From: Sphingomonadales bacterium
Lineage (GTDB): Bacteria > Pseudomonadota > Alphaproteobacteria > Sphingomonadales > Sphingomonadaceae
Reading direction: 5' to 3'
Length of the DNA: 13,500 bases
Assembly (NCBI GenBank): GCA_018971065.1
Contig: JAGWVC010000106.1
Location: 1 to 13,500, forward strand
This document shows positions 7,946 through 13,500 of this stretch, piece by piece. Both the position numbers and the translations under genes were made by a program. Within the stretch, counting starts at the first letter, position 1, and every line of letters starts with the position of its first letter. The notes beneath the pieces were generated by a model. It saw only the letters and a program-made list of their open reading frames with translations. It ran no database searches and had not been told where the DNA came from.

Positions 7946-8669
7946 AACGCCTCTCCCTTTGCGCAAACCCGCCCAGCGCGTCCTTCAGGTGCTCGGGCGT
8001 GAAATCGGGCCAGAGCACCTCGGTAAACCACATTTCCGCATAAGCCGCCTGCCACAACAGGAAGTTCGACAGCCGCACCTCGCCCGAGGTGCGGATCAGC
8101 AGGTCCAGCGGCGGCAGGTCGGCGGTGTCGAGTTCGGCGGCGATCGTCTCGGGCGTAATCTCGCCCTTCATGGCAGCCTTCGTGGCCGCACGGGCAATCT
8201 CGTCCTGCGAGCCATAGTTCAGCGCCACCACCAGCGTCAGCCGGGTGTTGCCGGCGGTCCGCGCGATCGCGCCCTCGATCAGCGCGACGATATCGCCCGG
8301 CAGCCGCTGCCAGTCGCCGATCACCCGCAGCCGCACACCGTTCGCGTCGATCTCGTCGATGTCCGACAGGATGAAGCGCTTCAGCAACCCCATCAACGCC
8401 GAAACCTCGTCCTCGGGCCGGCGCCAGTTCTCGGTGGAGAAGGCATAGAGCGTCAGCGCCTCCAGCCCCATGTCCGGCACCGCGCGCACCAGCTTGCGCA
8501 CCGCCTCGACCCCGCGCTGGTGACCGATGACATGCGGCATCATCCGCTTCTTCGCCCAGCGCCCGTTGCCGTCCATGATGATGGCGACATGGCGCGCGGT
8601 CGCAGGCTCGCCCGCGCGCGGGGCCTTGCCCGCCCCCGCCGCAGTCAAAGGCGCGGACGCCGCGGTCAC
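7932..8669 (-). CDS. uppS: Undecaprenyl diphosphate synthase (cis-prenyltransferase)
   Basis: UppS extends farnesyl diphosphate with eight isopentenyl units to undecaprenyl diphosphate, the lipid carrier for peptidoglycan and surface glycans. The 245-residue protein shows [16 protein letters not shown] (27-42, catalytic Asp33), FSTENW (77-82) and [20 protein letters not shown] (193-212), all diagnostic of cis-prenyltransferases. The start is a GTG at 8669 that overlaps the frr stop as GTGA, a typical coupling arrangement; no ATG lies between it and the catalytic motif. The resulting Ala/Gly/Pro-rich extension of about 26 residues before [10 protein letters not shown] is longer than in E. coli, and a later GTG or TTG start cannot be excluded. 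It overlaps cdsA by 14 bp at its 3' end. Confidence 0.96.
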   Translation of the reverse strand: MTAASAPLTAAGAGKAPRAGEPATARHVAIIMDGNGRWAKKRMMPHVIGHQRGVEAVRKLVRAVPDMGLEALTLYAFSTENWRRPEDEVSALMGLLKRFILSDIDEIDANGVRLRVIGDWQRLPGDIVALIEGAIARTAGNTRLTLVVALNYGSQDEIARAATKAAMKGEITPETIAAELDTADLPPLDLLIRTSGEVRLSNFLLWQAAYAEMWFTEVLWPDFTPEHLKDALGGFAQRERRYGGR

Positions 8670-9229
8670 TTGCCGAGGATTTCCTTTTCCTTGGTCGCGG
8701 CCACGTCATCGGCCGCCTTGATCTGCTCGTCGGTCAGCTTCTGCACTTCGGTCTCGCCGCGCTTGCGCTCGTCCTCGCCGATCAGCTTCTTGGTCTCGTC
8801 AGCCTTCAGCGCCTCCATGCCGTCACGGCGAACGTTGCGGATGGCGATGCGGGCGTTCTCGGCATACTTGTTGGCCAGTTTGGCCAGTTCCTTGCGGCGT
8901 TCCTCGGTCAGGTCGGGGATCGGCAGGCGCAGCGTGGTGCCGTCGTTGATCGGGTTCAGGCCCAGCCCGGCCGAACGGATCGCCTTTTCCACCGGGCCGA
9001 CGTTCGACTTGTCCCACACCTGCACCGACAGCAGGCGCGGTTCGGGGGCCGAGACGGTGGCCACCTGGTTCAGCGGCATGTGGCTGCCATAGACCTCGAC
9101 CGTGATCGGATCGAGCAGCGTGGTGTTGGCGCGCCCGGTGCGCAGGCCGCCCAGATCGTGGCGCAGCGATTCCACCGCACCCTTCATCCGGCGTTCGAGA
9201 TCGGCCTTGTCGTACTTCGCGGTTGCCAT
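8666..9229 (-). CDS. frr: Ribosome recycling factor
   Basis: RRF works with EF-G to split post-termination ribosomes. The 187-residue protein matches the family length (E. coli 185) and shows its conserved segments: [12 protein letters not shown] (29-40), [22 protein letters not shown] (52-73) and [21 protein letters not shown], with a Lys/Glu-rich helical C-terminus. The start ATG is only 2 bp after the pyrH stop. A strong AAAGGAG ribosome site at 9237-9243, inside the end of pyrH, supports it. The stop codon is shared with the GTG of uppS. The tsf-pyrH-frr order is the common one in Proteobacteria. Confidence 0.98.
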   Translation of the reverse strand: MATAKYDKADLERRMKGAVESLRHDLGGLRTGRANTTLLDPITVEVYGSHMPLNQVATVSAPEPRLLSVQVWDKSNVGPVEKAIRSAGLGLNPINDGTTLRLPIPDLTEERRKELAKLANKYAENARIAIRNVRRDGMEALKADETKKLIGEDERKRGETEVQKLTDEQIKAADDVAATKEKEILGK

Positions 9230-9231
9230 GT

Positions 9232-9954
9232 TCAGGCTCCTTTCTGAACGATCGTGCAGGTGCTTTCCCCCGCGAGCAGCCGGGCCAGGTTGCCCTTCTC
9301 GCGGATCGAGAACACGACGATCGGAATGCTGTTATCGCGGCACAGCGCCACCGCGCTGGCATCCATCACCTTCAGGTTGTCGGCCAGGACGGTGTCGTAA
9401 TCGATGGCATCGTAACGCTTTGCCGCCGGGTTCAGCTTGGGATCGCTGTCGTACACGCCATCGACGCTGGTGCCCTTCAGCAGCGCGTCGCAGCGCATCT
9501 CGGCAGCGCGCAGCGCGGCACCGCTGTCAGTGGTGAAATAGGGCGCACCGACGCCCGCCGCGAAGATCACCACGCGGCCCTTTTCCAGATGCCGCTCAGC
9601 CCGGCGCTTGATCACCGGCTCGCACACCTTGTCCATCTCGATCGCCGATTGCACGCGGGTGTGAACGCCCAGTTGCTCCAGCGCGTTCTGCATCGCCAGC
9701 GCGTTCATCACCGTCGCCAGCATCCCCATGTAGTCGGCCTGCGCGCGGTCCATGCCCTTGGCGGCACCAGCCATGCCGCGAAAGATGTTGCCGCCGCCGA
9801 TGACCAGGCAGATTTCCAGCCCGGTTTCCTTGGCCGCCTTGATCTCCGCCGCCATCTCGGCAACGAATTCGGGGTCGATACCGAACGGCTGGCTGCCCAT
9901 CAGCACCTCGCCCGAAAGCTTGAGCAGGATGCGTTTGTAGCGGGGCACGGTCAT
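9232..9954 (-). CDS. pyrH: Uridylate (UMP) kinase
   Basis: PyrH phosphorylates UMP to UDP with ATP, a key step in pyrimidine supply. The 240-residue protein belongs to the amino-acid kinase fold and has KLSGE (12-16), GGGNIFRG (53-60), the UMP-binding loop [17 protein letters not shown] (134-150) and the ATP-site segment [12 protein letters not shown] (161-172). The loop reads [10 protein letters not shown] where E. coli-type enzymes have GTGNPFFTTD; I take this as a lineage variant, not a defect, because the catalytic frame is kept. The gene stands 192 bp downstream of tsf, beyond two hairpins with T-rich ends, and probably starts a new transcription unit that continues into frr. Confidence 0.98.
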   Translation of the reverse strand: MTVPRYKRILLKLSGEVLMGSQPFGIDPEFVAEMAAEIKAAKETGLEICLVIGGGNIFRGMAGAAKGMDRAQADYMGMLATVMNALAMQNALEQLGVHTRVQSAIEMDKVCEPVIKRRAERHLEKGRVVIFAAGVGAPYFTTDSGAALRAAEMRCDALLKGTSVDGVYDSDPKLNPAAKRYDAIDYDTVLADNLKVMDASAVALCRDNSIPIVVFSIREKGNLARLLAGESTCTIVQKGA

Positions 9955-9993
9955 GGCGGGATCACGATTTCCAGGCTGGGGAGGCGTCGCGCG

Positions 9994-10023
9994 GCATTAG
10001 ACGCGGCGGAGCGGTCTAGTAAA
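9994..10023 (-). promoter_or_regulatory. Candidate pyrH promoter
   Basis: On the minus strand TTTACT (10018-10023) and TAATGC (9994-9999) are separated by 18 bp, about 40 bp before the pyrH start. Each hexamer shares four positions or fewer with the sigma-70 consensus, so the match is modest. Its place between the tsf terminators and pyrH favours it. This is inference from position and pattern. Confidence 0.35.
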
Positions 10024-10041
10024 GGGAGCGATTCCGAAAAT

Positions 10042-10079
10042 GCCCGGTTTGGGACAGCCGCACACCAGACAACCCGGGC
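10042..10079 (-). terminator. Second hairpin after tsf, terminator-like
   Basis: GCCCGG (10042-10047) pairs with CCGGGC (10074-10079); after one mismatch three more pairs (TTG/CAA) extend the stem, around an 18-nt loop. On the minus strand the stem is followed by ATTTTC. It lies directly after the stronger hairpin at 10092-10122, so it may be a backup terminator. The long loop lowers confidence. Confidence 0.45.
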
Positions 10080-10091
10080 CACCAACGCAAA

Positions 10092-10122
10092 CGGGGCCCG
10101 GACCGATATGGTCCAGGCCCCG
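10092..10122 (-). terminator. Terminator hairpin after tsf
   Basis: A 13-bp stem with a single mismatch (10092-10104 with 10110-10122) closes a 5-nt loop. On the minus strand it is followed by TTTG. It begins 25 bp beyond the tsf stop. The stem is strong but the T tract is short, so termination may be partial. Confidence 0.75.
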
Positions 10123-10146
10123 CACTGCGGCTTGCGCCGGCTTGGG

Positions 10147-11091
10147 TCAGTTCAGACCGGCAGCGGCGGCGACTTCGGCGGCGAAATCGCTCTCGGCCTT
10201 CTCGATGCCTTCGCCAAGCTGGTAGCGGACATAGTCCTTCAGCACGATCTTGGTGCCGGCGGCCTTGCCGGCGGCCTCGACCACCTGGGCAACCGGGGTC
10301 TTGTTGTCCATCACGAACACCTGGCTGAGCAGGGCATTTTCCTTGGCATACTTGGCGGCGGCGCCGTCGGCGCGCTTGGCCAGGATGTCCTCGGGGATCT
10401 GCTTGCCGCTCTTGGCCGCTTCCTCGACCGCCTTTTCAAGGGCGATCTTGCGCTCGCGCTCCAGCACGGTCGGGTCGATGTCGTCGATCGACAGCGCCTG
10501 CGGGAAAGCGGCGGCGATGTGCATCGCGATCTGCTTGCCCAGCGGCTCCAGCACGTCGGCGCCGGCTTCCGATTCCAGCGCGACCAGCACGCCGATCTTG
10601 CCCAGGTTCGGCGCGGCGGCGTTGTGCATGTAGGGCACGACGATGCCCGCCGACACCGCGACCTGCTTGATGCGGCGAACCTGCTGGTTCTCGCCGATGG
10701 TGGCGACGTTGTTGGTCAGCTTGTCGCCGACGGTGCCGCCGCCCGGATAGGCCGCCGCCTTCAGTTCCTCGACATCGCTGGTGCCGGTCTCGAGCGCGGC
10801 GGCGGTGGCGTTGCGGACGAAGTCCTGGAACTGGTCGTTCTTGGCGACGAAGTCGGTTTCCGAGTTGACCTCGACGGCCACGCCCTTGCTGCCCGAAACC
10901 GCGATGCCGACCAGCCCTTCGGCGGCGGTGCGGCTCGACTTCTTGGCGGCGGCGGCCAGGCCCTTGGCGCGCAGCATGTCGACGGCGGCTTCCATGTCGC
11001 CACCGGTCTCGTCCAGCGCCTTCTTGCAATCCATCATGCCGGCGCCGGTGCGCTCGCGCAGGTTCTTCACGTCAGTGGCGGTATAAGCCAT
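10147..11091 (-). CDS. tsf: Translation elongation factor Ts
   Basis: EF-Ts is the nucleotide exchange factor of EF-Tu. The 314-residue protein starts with the UBA-like N-terminal domain carrying [16 protein letters not shown] (11-26). It then has the EF-Tu contact region [12 protein letters not shown] (74-85), in which Asp80 and Phe81 match the residues that contact EF-Tu in E. coli. The length is a little above that of E. coli (283), as in other alphaproteobacteria. The ATG at 11091 has AGAGGA about 7 nt upstream. The gene follows rpsB across a 107-bp spacer containing two strong hairpins, and is followed by terminator-like structures, so rpsB-tsf reads as its own unit. Confidence 0.98.
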   Translation of the reverse strand: MAYTATDVKNLRERTGAGMMDCKKALDETGGDMEAAVDMLRAKGLAAAAKKSSRTAAEGLVGIAVSGSKGVAVEVNSETDFVAKNDQFQDFVRNATAAALETGTSDVEELKAAAYPGGGTVGDKLTNNVATIGENQQVRRIKQVAVSAGIVVPYMHNAAAPNLGKIGVLVALESEAGADVLEPLGKQIAMHIAAAFPQALSIDDIDPTVLERERKIALEKAVEEAAKSGKQIPEDILAKRADGAAAKYAKENALLSQVFVMDNKTPVAQVVEAAGKAAGTKIVLKDYVRYQLGEGIEKAESDFAAEVAAAAGLN

Positions 11092-11120
11092 GTCGCTTTC
11101 CTCTTGTCAGATAAGGTTAT

Positions 11121-11145
11121 GCGCCGGGCCACGTGGACCCGGCGC
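11121..11145 (-). other. Hairpin in the rpsB-tsf spacer, tsf side
   Basis: GCGCCGGG (11121-11128) pairs perfectly with CCCGGCGC (11138-11145). The loop region holds the palindrome CCACGTGG, so two more pairs around an ACGT loop are possible with one bulged base. On the minus strand no T tract follows, so it is not a standard terminator. It ends about 29 bp before the tsf start and could pause transcription or protect the rpsB 3' end. Confidence 0.6.
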
Positions 11146-11160
11146 GTGAACGTTTTGTGA

Positions 11161-11191
11161 CTGCCAGCACCCGGCGAACCGGGCGCGGCAG
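11161..11191 (-). other. Hairpin right after the rpsB stop
   Basis: As minus-strand RNA, CUGCC plus GCGCCCGG pairs with CCGGGUGC plus GGCAG: 13 pairs including one G-U, with one bulged U and a UUCG loop. The plus-strand reading would carry an A-C mismatch in place of the G-U pair, which suggests that the minus-strand RNA is the form that matters. It starts 8 bp after the rpsB stop. No T tract follows. Confidence 0.65.
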
Positions 11192-11198
11192 GCGAAGC

Positions 11199-11954
11199 TT
11201 ACGCTTCGGCGGATTCTTCGGCTGCCGGCTCGTCCAGCGCGCCGATGTCCACACCCGAATCGACCACGGCCTCGCGGCGGCCCTTGGTGGCGGCAGCAGC
11301 AACGGCATCGCAGTACAGGCGGATGGCGCGGCTGGCGTCGTCGTTCGCCGGGATCGGGAACGCGATGCCCTGCGGGTTGACGTTCGAATCGAGGATGGCG
11401 ACGACCGGGATACCCAGCACGTTGGCTTCCTTGATCGCCAGCTCTTCCTTGTTGGCGTCGATCACGAACATCACGTCGGGAATGCCGCTCATGTCGCGGA
11501 TGCCGCCCAGCGACAGCTCCAGCTTGTCGCGCTTGCGGGTCAGCTCCAGCACTTCCTTCTTGGTCAGGCCGGCGGTGTCGCCCGACAGCTTGTCCTCAAG
11601 CGCCTTCATGTGCTTGATCCGCTGGCTCACCGTCTTCCAGTTGGTGAGCATCCCGCCCAGCCAGCGATGGTTGACGAAGTGCTGCCCCGAAGCGCGCGCG
11701 GCCTGGGCAATCGGCTCCTGCGCCTGGCGCTTGGTGCCGACGAACAGCACCTTGCCGCCGGCCTGGACAGTGGCCGCGATGAAGTCGAGCGCGCGCGCCA
11801 TCAGCGGCACGGTCTGCGACAGGTCGAGAATGTGAACACCGTTGCGGGCGCCGAAGATGTACGGCTTCATCCGCGGGTTCCAGCGGTGGGTCTGGTGGCC
11901 GAAGTGCGCACCGGCCTCGATCAGTTGGTGCATGGAGACGACAGGAGCCGCCAT
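11199..11954 (-). CDS. rpsB: 30S ribosomal protein S2
   Basis: S2 is a structural protein of the small ribosomal subunit, added late in assembly. The 251-residue protein carries the family sequences [20 protein letters not shown] (14-33), [24 protein letters not shown] and the distal region [19 protein letters not shown], with a coiled-coil insertion of charged helices in between. The C-terminus ends in a short acidic Ala/Glu tail. The ATG at 11954 has AAGGA about 8 nt upstream. The gene is divergent from the small membrane-protein gene at 12344 and has a leader of about 160 nt with conserved-looking stems, which may serve S2 autoregulation as known for E. coli. It is followed by tsf, the universal partner. 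Confidence 0.98.
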   Translation of the reverse strand: MAAPVVSMHQLIEAGAHFGHQTHRWNPRMKPYIFGARNGVHILDLSQTVPLMARALDFIAATVQAGGKVLFVGTKRQAQEPIAQAARASGQHFVNHRWLGGMLTNWKTVSQRIKHMKALEDKLSGDTAGLTKKEVLELTRKRDKLELSLGGIRDMSGIPDVMFVIDANKEELAIKEANVLGIPVVAILDSNVNPQGIAFPIPANDDASRAIRLYCDAVAAAATKGRREAVVDSGVDIGALDEPAAEESAEA

Positions 11955-12118
11955 AGATAATTCCTTTCCGGTTCAATCGGCCCCATATGGAGCCAGCCTC
12001 TGGGAAGCGGGAACCGTGCGGATCAGCCCGCTGCGGCACCGGTGAAAATGCTTCCCATGTGGGATACCCGCTGTTTTCCCTTGGAAATATTCCGCAGGTC
12101 CGCTTCGGGAGCCGCGCC
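11955..12118 (-). promoter_or_regulatory. Probable rpsB mRNA leader with alternative stems
   Basis: If transcription starts near 12112 (see the promoter at 12119-12146) the rpsB message has a leader of about 160 nt. It holds a perfect 8-bp inverted repeat, TGGGAAGC / GCTTCCCA (12050-12057 with 12001-12008). Inside lies AGCGGG / CCCGCT (12027-12032 with 12006-12011). The two stems share three bases and cannot form together. A short TTTCC-N3-GGAAA dyad is at 12075-12087. S2 is known to autoregulate through its leader in E. coli; whether this leader does the same is inference. Confidence 0.45.
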
Positions 12119-12146
12119 CTTACACGCCACCATCCGAAAATGCCAG
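12119..12146 (-). promoter_or_regulatory. Candidate rpsB promoter
   Basis: On the minus strand CTGGCA (12141-12146) and TGTAAG (12119-12124) are 16 bp apart. Each keeps four of six consensus positions. Alphaproteobacterial promoters are weakly conserved, so this is only the best pair seen in the region. Confidence 0.35.
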
Positions 12147-12201
12147 CGCCAATTTCAGAACGCCTCGTCGCACGACAGACACGTTTCGCACCAAATTCCG
12201 G

Positions 12202-12230
12202 TTGACTTTGGAACGAGAGCGGAACATTTA
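12202..12230 (+). promoter_or_regulatory. Candidate promoter for the small membrane gene
   Basis: TTGACT (12202-12207), five of six matches to the -35 consensus, is followed 17 bp later by CATTTA (12225-12230), a poor -10. The LexA-like operator at 12211-12225 lies in the spacer, where a repressor would block RNA polymerase. The weak -10 keeps confidence low. Confidence 0.35.
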
Positions 12231-12259
12231 GGGATCATGTTGGAACAAAGCCCGGAACA
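12208..12259. repeat. Imperfect direct repeat built on GGAAC
   Basis: Two copies of a block of about 19-20 bp, TTGGAAC ... CGGAACA, start at 12208 and 12240, a period of 32 bp. Each holds two GGAAC units, so GGAAC occurs at 12210, 12221, 12242 and 12254, with steps of 11, 21 and 12 bp. The near-helical spacing suggests protein binding on one DNA face. Confidence 0.7.
12211..12225. promoter_or_regulatory. LexA operator candidate (alphaproteobacterial SOS box)
   Basis: GAAC (12211-12214), seven bases, GAAC (12222-12225): on the minus strand this is GTTC-N7-GTTC, the known LexA-binding pattern of alphaproteobacteria. The second repeat block (12243-12246 and 12255-12258) has N8 and would be a weaker site. 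It lies between divergent rpsB and the small membrane gene, next to a -35-like TTGACT facing the latter. The match is exact, but eight fixed bases can arise by chance. Confidence 0.5.
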
Positions 12260-12278
12260 AAATGAATCCGACCGTGTT
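12254..12278 (+). promoter_or_regulatory. Candidate EcfG-type general stress promoter
   Basis: GGAAC (12254-12258) is followed after 17 bp by GTT (12276-12278). The alphaproteobacterial EcfG consensus is GGAAC-N16/17-CGTT; here the last element reads TGTT. A start near 12285 would leave a leader of about 60 nt before the gene at 12344. The GGAAC is also part of the repeat described at 12208-12259, so it may serve another factor. Confidence 0.35.
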
Positions 12279-12309
12279 ATCCACAGGTCGTCCACATGCG
12301 TTCCACAGG
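12277..12309 (+). promoter_or_regulatory. DnaA-box cluster: one perfect and two degenerate boxes
   Basis: TTATCCACA (12277-12285) is an exact consensus DnaA box. It is followed head to tail by TCGTCCACA (12288-12296) and CGTTCCACA (12299-12307), each keeping TCCACA. The three 11-bp units TTATCCACAGG, TCGTCCACATG and CGTTCCACAGG abut without gaps, so the cores lie on the same DNA face. The cluster sits 35 bp before the small membrane gene. Binding by DnaA is inferred. Confidence 0.55.
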
Positions 12310-12343
12310 GTTTCGGCCACGGGTTCATGAAGGGGAACGGACA

Positions 12344-12637
12344 ATGATCGCCACCATTCTCGGCATCGCCATTACCGGGCTGTTCGGCGGCGCCGCCGCG
12401 TTTGCCGCCGGGTCGATCGTGCTGACGGATCGCCGCCATGCCGGCGCCTGGGATGCCCTTGCCGCCGAACGCCGCCGTTTGAAACAACAGGACGAGGCTG
12501 CGCAAAACACCGCGTGGCCCTGCCTTGTCTCGACCCGGCTTCCCGCCGAACCGGCTGGCCCGGTGGCCTATCAGCGCCGCTTCAACCCGCGTGCGACGGG
12601 GCTTCCGCTGCGTGTCTCGCCGCGCGCTGCCGCTTGA
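12344..12637 (+). CDS. Small single-pass membrane protein, function unknown
   Basis: I do not recognise this 97-residue protein. Residues 1-28 (MIATILGIAITGLFGGAAAF...) form one hydrophobic, Gly/Ala-rich membrane segment, ended by DRRHAG. A short Arg/Lys/Glu/Gln-rich stretch follows (~35-53, possibly helical), then a Pro/Arg-rich tail without clear structure. The positive charges after the segment suggest a cytoplasmic tail. The ATG at 12344 has AAGGGG (12330-12335) 8 nt upstream; the ATG at 12296 would add 16 residues inside the DnaA-box repeats and lacks such a site. Codon third positions are mostly G/C, as in the neighbours. The last 56 bp overlap the 3' end of convergent pssA. LexA-like, EcfG-like and DnaA-like sites lie upstream. 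The gene is probably real; its function is open. Confidence 0.68.
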   Translation: MIATILGIAITGLFGGAAAFAAGSIVLTDRRHAGAWDALAAERRRLKQQDEAAQNTAWPCLVSTRLPAEPAGPVAYQRRFNPRATGLPLRVSPRAAA

Positions 12638-13400
12638 CCCGGGCATAGGAGACGAAACCGACCGGCAGCATCGCCAGGTAGACCACGCAGATTCCGATCA
12701 GCGTCCACCACGGCTCGGTCAGCAGCGCGGCAAACACCAGACCCACGACAGCGATGATTTCCAGCCGGATCGTCTTGCGCGGCCGCATCGATTTCCAGCT
12801 CATCGTCGCAACGCTGGAAATCAGCAGGAAGGCGATCACCGCCAGCCACACGCCAACCAGGCGCGGCTCACGAAACAGCGGCTCGCCGGTCTGTATCCAC
12901 AGATACATCGGCAGGAACGCCAGCCCCGCGCCCACCGGCGCGGGCACGCCGGTCAGGAAACCGGCCTCCTTGTGCGGCTGGTCAATGAGGTCGATGCGCG
13001 CATTGAACCGCGCCAGCCGCAGCACGCAGCAGATCGCGAAAGCCAGCGCGGCAAACCAGCCCAGCCGGGGAACTTCCTGAAGCGACCACAGGAACACGAT
13101 CAGCGCCGGCGCAACCCCGAACGAGATCGAGTCCGCCAGACTGTCCAGTTCCGCGCCGAAACGCGACTGCGCCTTCAGCAGCCGCGCGATCCGCCCGTCG
13201 ATGCCGTCCAGCATCCCGGCCAGGATCACCGCCAGCACCGACTTTTCCCAGTTCCCCTGAATCGCGAAGCGAATACCGGTCAGTCCGCAGCACAGTGCCG
13301 CCGACGTGATGGCGTTGGGGATCAGCGCCCGCAAGGTCAGCCCGCCGGGCAGCCGCGCGTCGGACAGGCCATGCCCGGGGCGGGCGCCCTCATCCTTCAC
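12582..13400 (-). CDS. pssA: CDP-diacylglycerol--serine O-phosphatidyltransferase
   Basis: PssA joins serine to CDP-diacylglycerol to give phosphatidylserine in the inner membrane; Psd then decarboxylates it to phosphatidylethanolamine. The 272-residue protein has the complete CDP-alcohol phosphatidyltransferase signature: Asp65-x2-Asp68-Gly69-x2-Ala72-Arg73-x8-Gly82-x3-Asp86-x3-Asp90. Several hydrophobic helices surround it, in the pattern of the integral-membrane (type II) enzyme and not the E. coli type. The N-terminal 20 residues are hydrophilic, and the basic tail ([17 protein letters not shown]) is probably cytoplasmic. The start is a GTG at 13400 that overlaps the psd stop as GTGA. CdsA in the same window makes its substrate. 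The 3' end overlaps the small plus-strand gene and no terminator is seen after it. Confidence 0.95.
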   Translation of the reverse strand: MKDEGARPGHGLSDARLPGGLTLRALIPNAITSAALCCGLTGIRFAIQGNWEKSVLAVILAGMLDGIDGRIARLLKAQSRFGAELDSLADSISFGVAPALIVFLWSLQEVPRLGWFAALAFAICCVLRLARFNARIDLIDQPHKEAGFLTGVPAPVGAGLAFLPMYLWIQTGEPLFREPRLVGVWLAVIAFLLISSVATMSWKSMRPRKTIRLEIIAVVGLVFAALLTEPWWTLIGICVVYLAMLPVGFVSYARVKRQRAARHAAEAPSHAG

Positions 13401-13500
13401 TGGTTCACGCCCTCGATGGTGGCGCGGCGGCCGATCTCGGCCAGCACGGTCTCGCCCGCCAGCACGCGCTGGCCCAGCACGATCAGCGGGTCGGTGTCGG
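13397..13500 (-). CDS. psd: C-terminal end of phosphatidylserine decarboxylase (partial)
   Basis: Only the last 33 codons lie in the window; the gene runs off the right edge. The visible end, with [15 protein letters not shown], fits the C-terminus of phosphatidylserine decarboxylases, after the LGST self-processing site that would lie further upstream and is not visible. The stop TGA overlaps the pssA GTG, which supports the pairing, since psd-pssA is a common alphaproteobacterial pair. The frame has no start codon in the window, so it is easily missed. Identity is inferred from a short fragment plus context. Confidence 0.78.
   Translation of the reverse strand, partial: DTDPLIVLGQRVLAGETVLAEIGRRATIEGVNQ

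Noticed and set aside
7946..7966. TTG start seven codons upstream of the cdsA ATG
   Set aside because: The ATG at 7945 has a clear ribosome site and removes an unnecessary overlap with uppS.
6116..8002. 628-residue plus-strand open frame opposite dxr and cdsA
   Set aside because: It is an antisense shadow of G/C-ending codons: composition is dominated by Arg, His, Gln, Ala and Pro with no recognisable fold, and the minus-strand genes carry full family motifs.
9223..11160. 645-residue plus-strand open frame opposite pyrH and tsf
   Set aside because: Same high-GC antisense effect; it crosses a terminator region and lacks any domain-like sequence.
12202..12309. Chromosomal replication origin
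   Set aside because: Only one perfect DnaA box and two weak ones are present, and none of the usual alphaproteobacterial origin neighbours (hemE, dnaA, parA) is in the window. It cannot be called from this sequence alone, so it is kept only as an option in the DnaA finding.
12541..12581. ACCGG-N5-CCGGT hairpin beyond the pssA stop as its terminator
   Set aside because: A 5-bp stem without a following T tract is too weak to support.
12155..12646. 163-residue minus-strand open frame across the divergent interval and the small gene
   Set aside because: It runs through the operator-like sites and lies opposite a frame with a better ribosome site and a membrane segment; no recognisable sequence.

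Overview
The window looks like a core-genome segment of a high-GC alphaproteobacterium, most likely a sphingomonad (Sphingomonadales, Novosphingobium-like). The grounds are the strong G/C third-position bias, the alphaproteobacterial gene order rpsB-tsf-pyrH-frr-uppS-cdsA-dxr-rseP-bamA-ompH-fabZ, the protein sequences, and the absence of the lipid A genes that usually sit around fabZ. The genus is inferred by eye and was not tested by a search.

Layout. Positions 1-788 (+) hold the 3' part of a two-domain hot-dog (MaoC-like) acyl dehydratase. A perfect bidirectional hairpin terminator at 809-842 separates it from the long minus-strand cluster. Read in transcription order from the right, the cluster starts with the end of psd (13397-13500) and pssA (12582-13400), coupled by a GTGA overlap, for phosphatidylethanolamine synthesis. 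After a 389-bp non-coding stretch come rpsB and tsf (ribosomal protein S2 and EF-Ts). Two terminator-like hairpins follow, then a tight block: pyrH, frr, uppS, cdsA, dxr, rseP, and after a 194-bp gap bamA, ompH and fabZ. These supply UMP, ribosome recycling, undecaprenyl diphosphate, CDP-diacylglycerol, the first committed MEP isoprenoid step, envelope stress proteolysis, outer-membrane protein assembly and fatty-acid dehydration. Several junctions overlap (frr/uppS, uppS/cdsA, bamA/ompH), which suggests translational coupling.

The part least explained by known genes is the divergent interval between rpsB (minus) and a small predicted membrane protein (plus, 12344-12637). Within about 100 bp it carries a TTGACT -35-like element, an exact match to the alphaproteobacterial LexA operator pattern (GAAC-N7-GAAC), an imperfect repeat of that block 32 bp on, a GGAAC-N17-GTT match to the EcfG general-stress promoter, and a perfect DnaA box followed by two degenerate ones in exact 11-bp phase. 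On the rpsB side there is a leader with two mutually exclusive stems. The small gene has one N-terminal membrane segment and runs 56 bp into the convergent 3' end of pssA. A DNA-damage, stress or replication-linked role for it is a hypothesis from motif patterns alone.

No tRNA, rRNA, CRISPR array, insertion sequence or prophage gene was seen.
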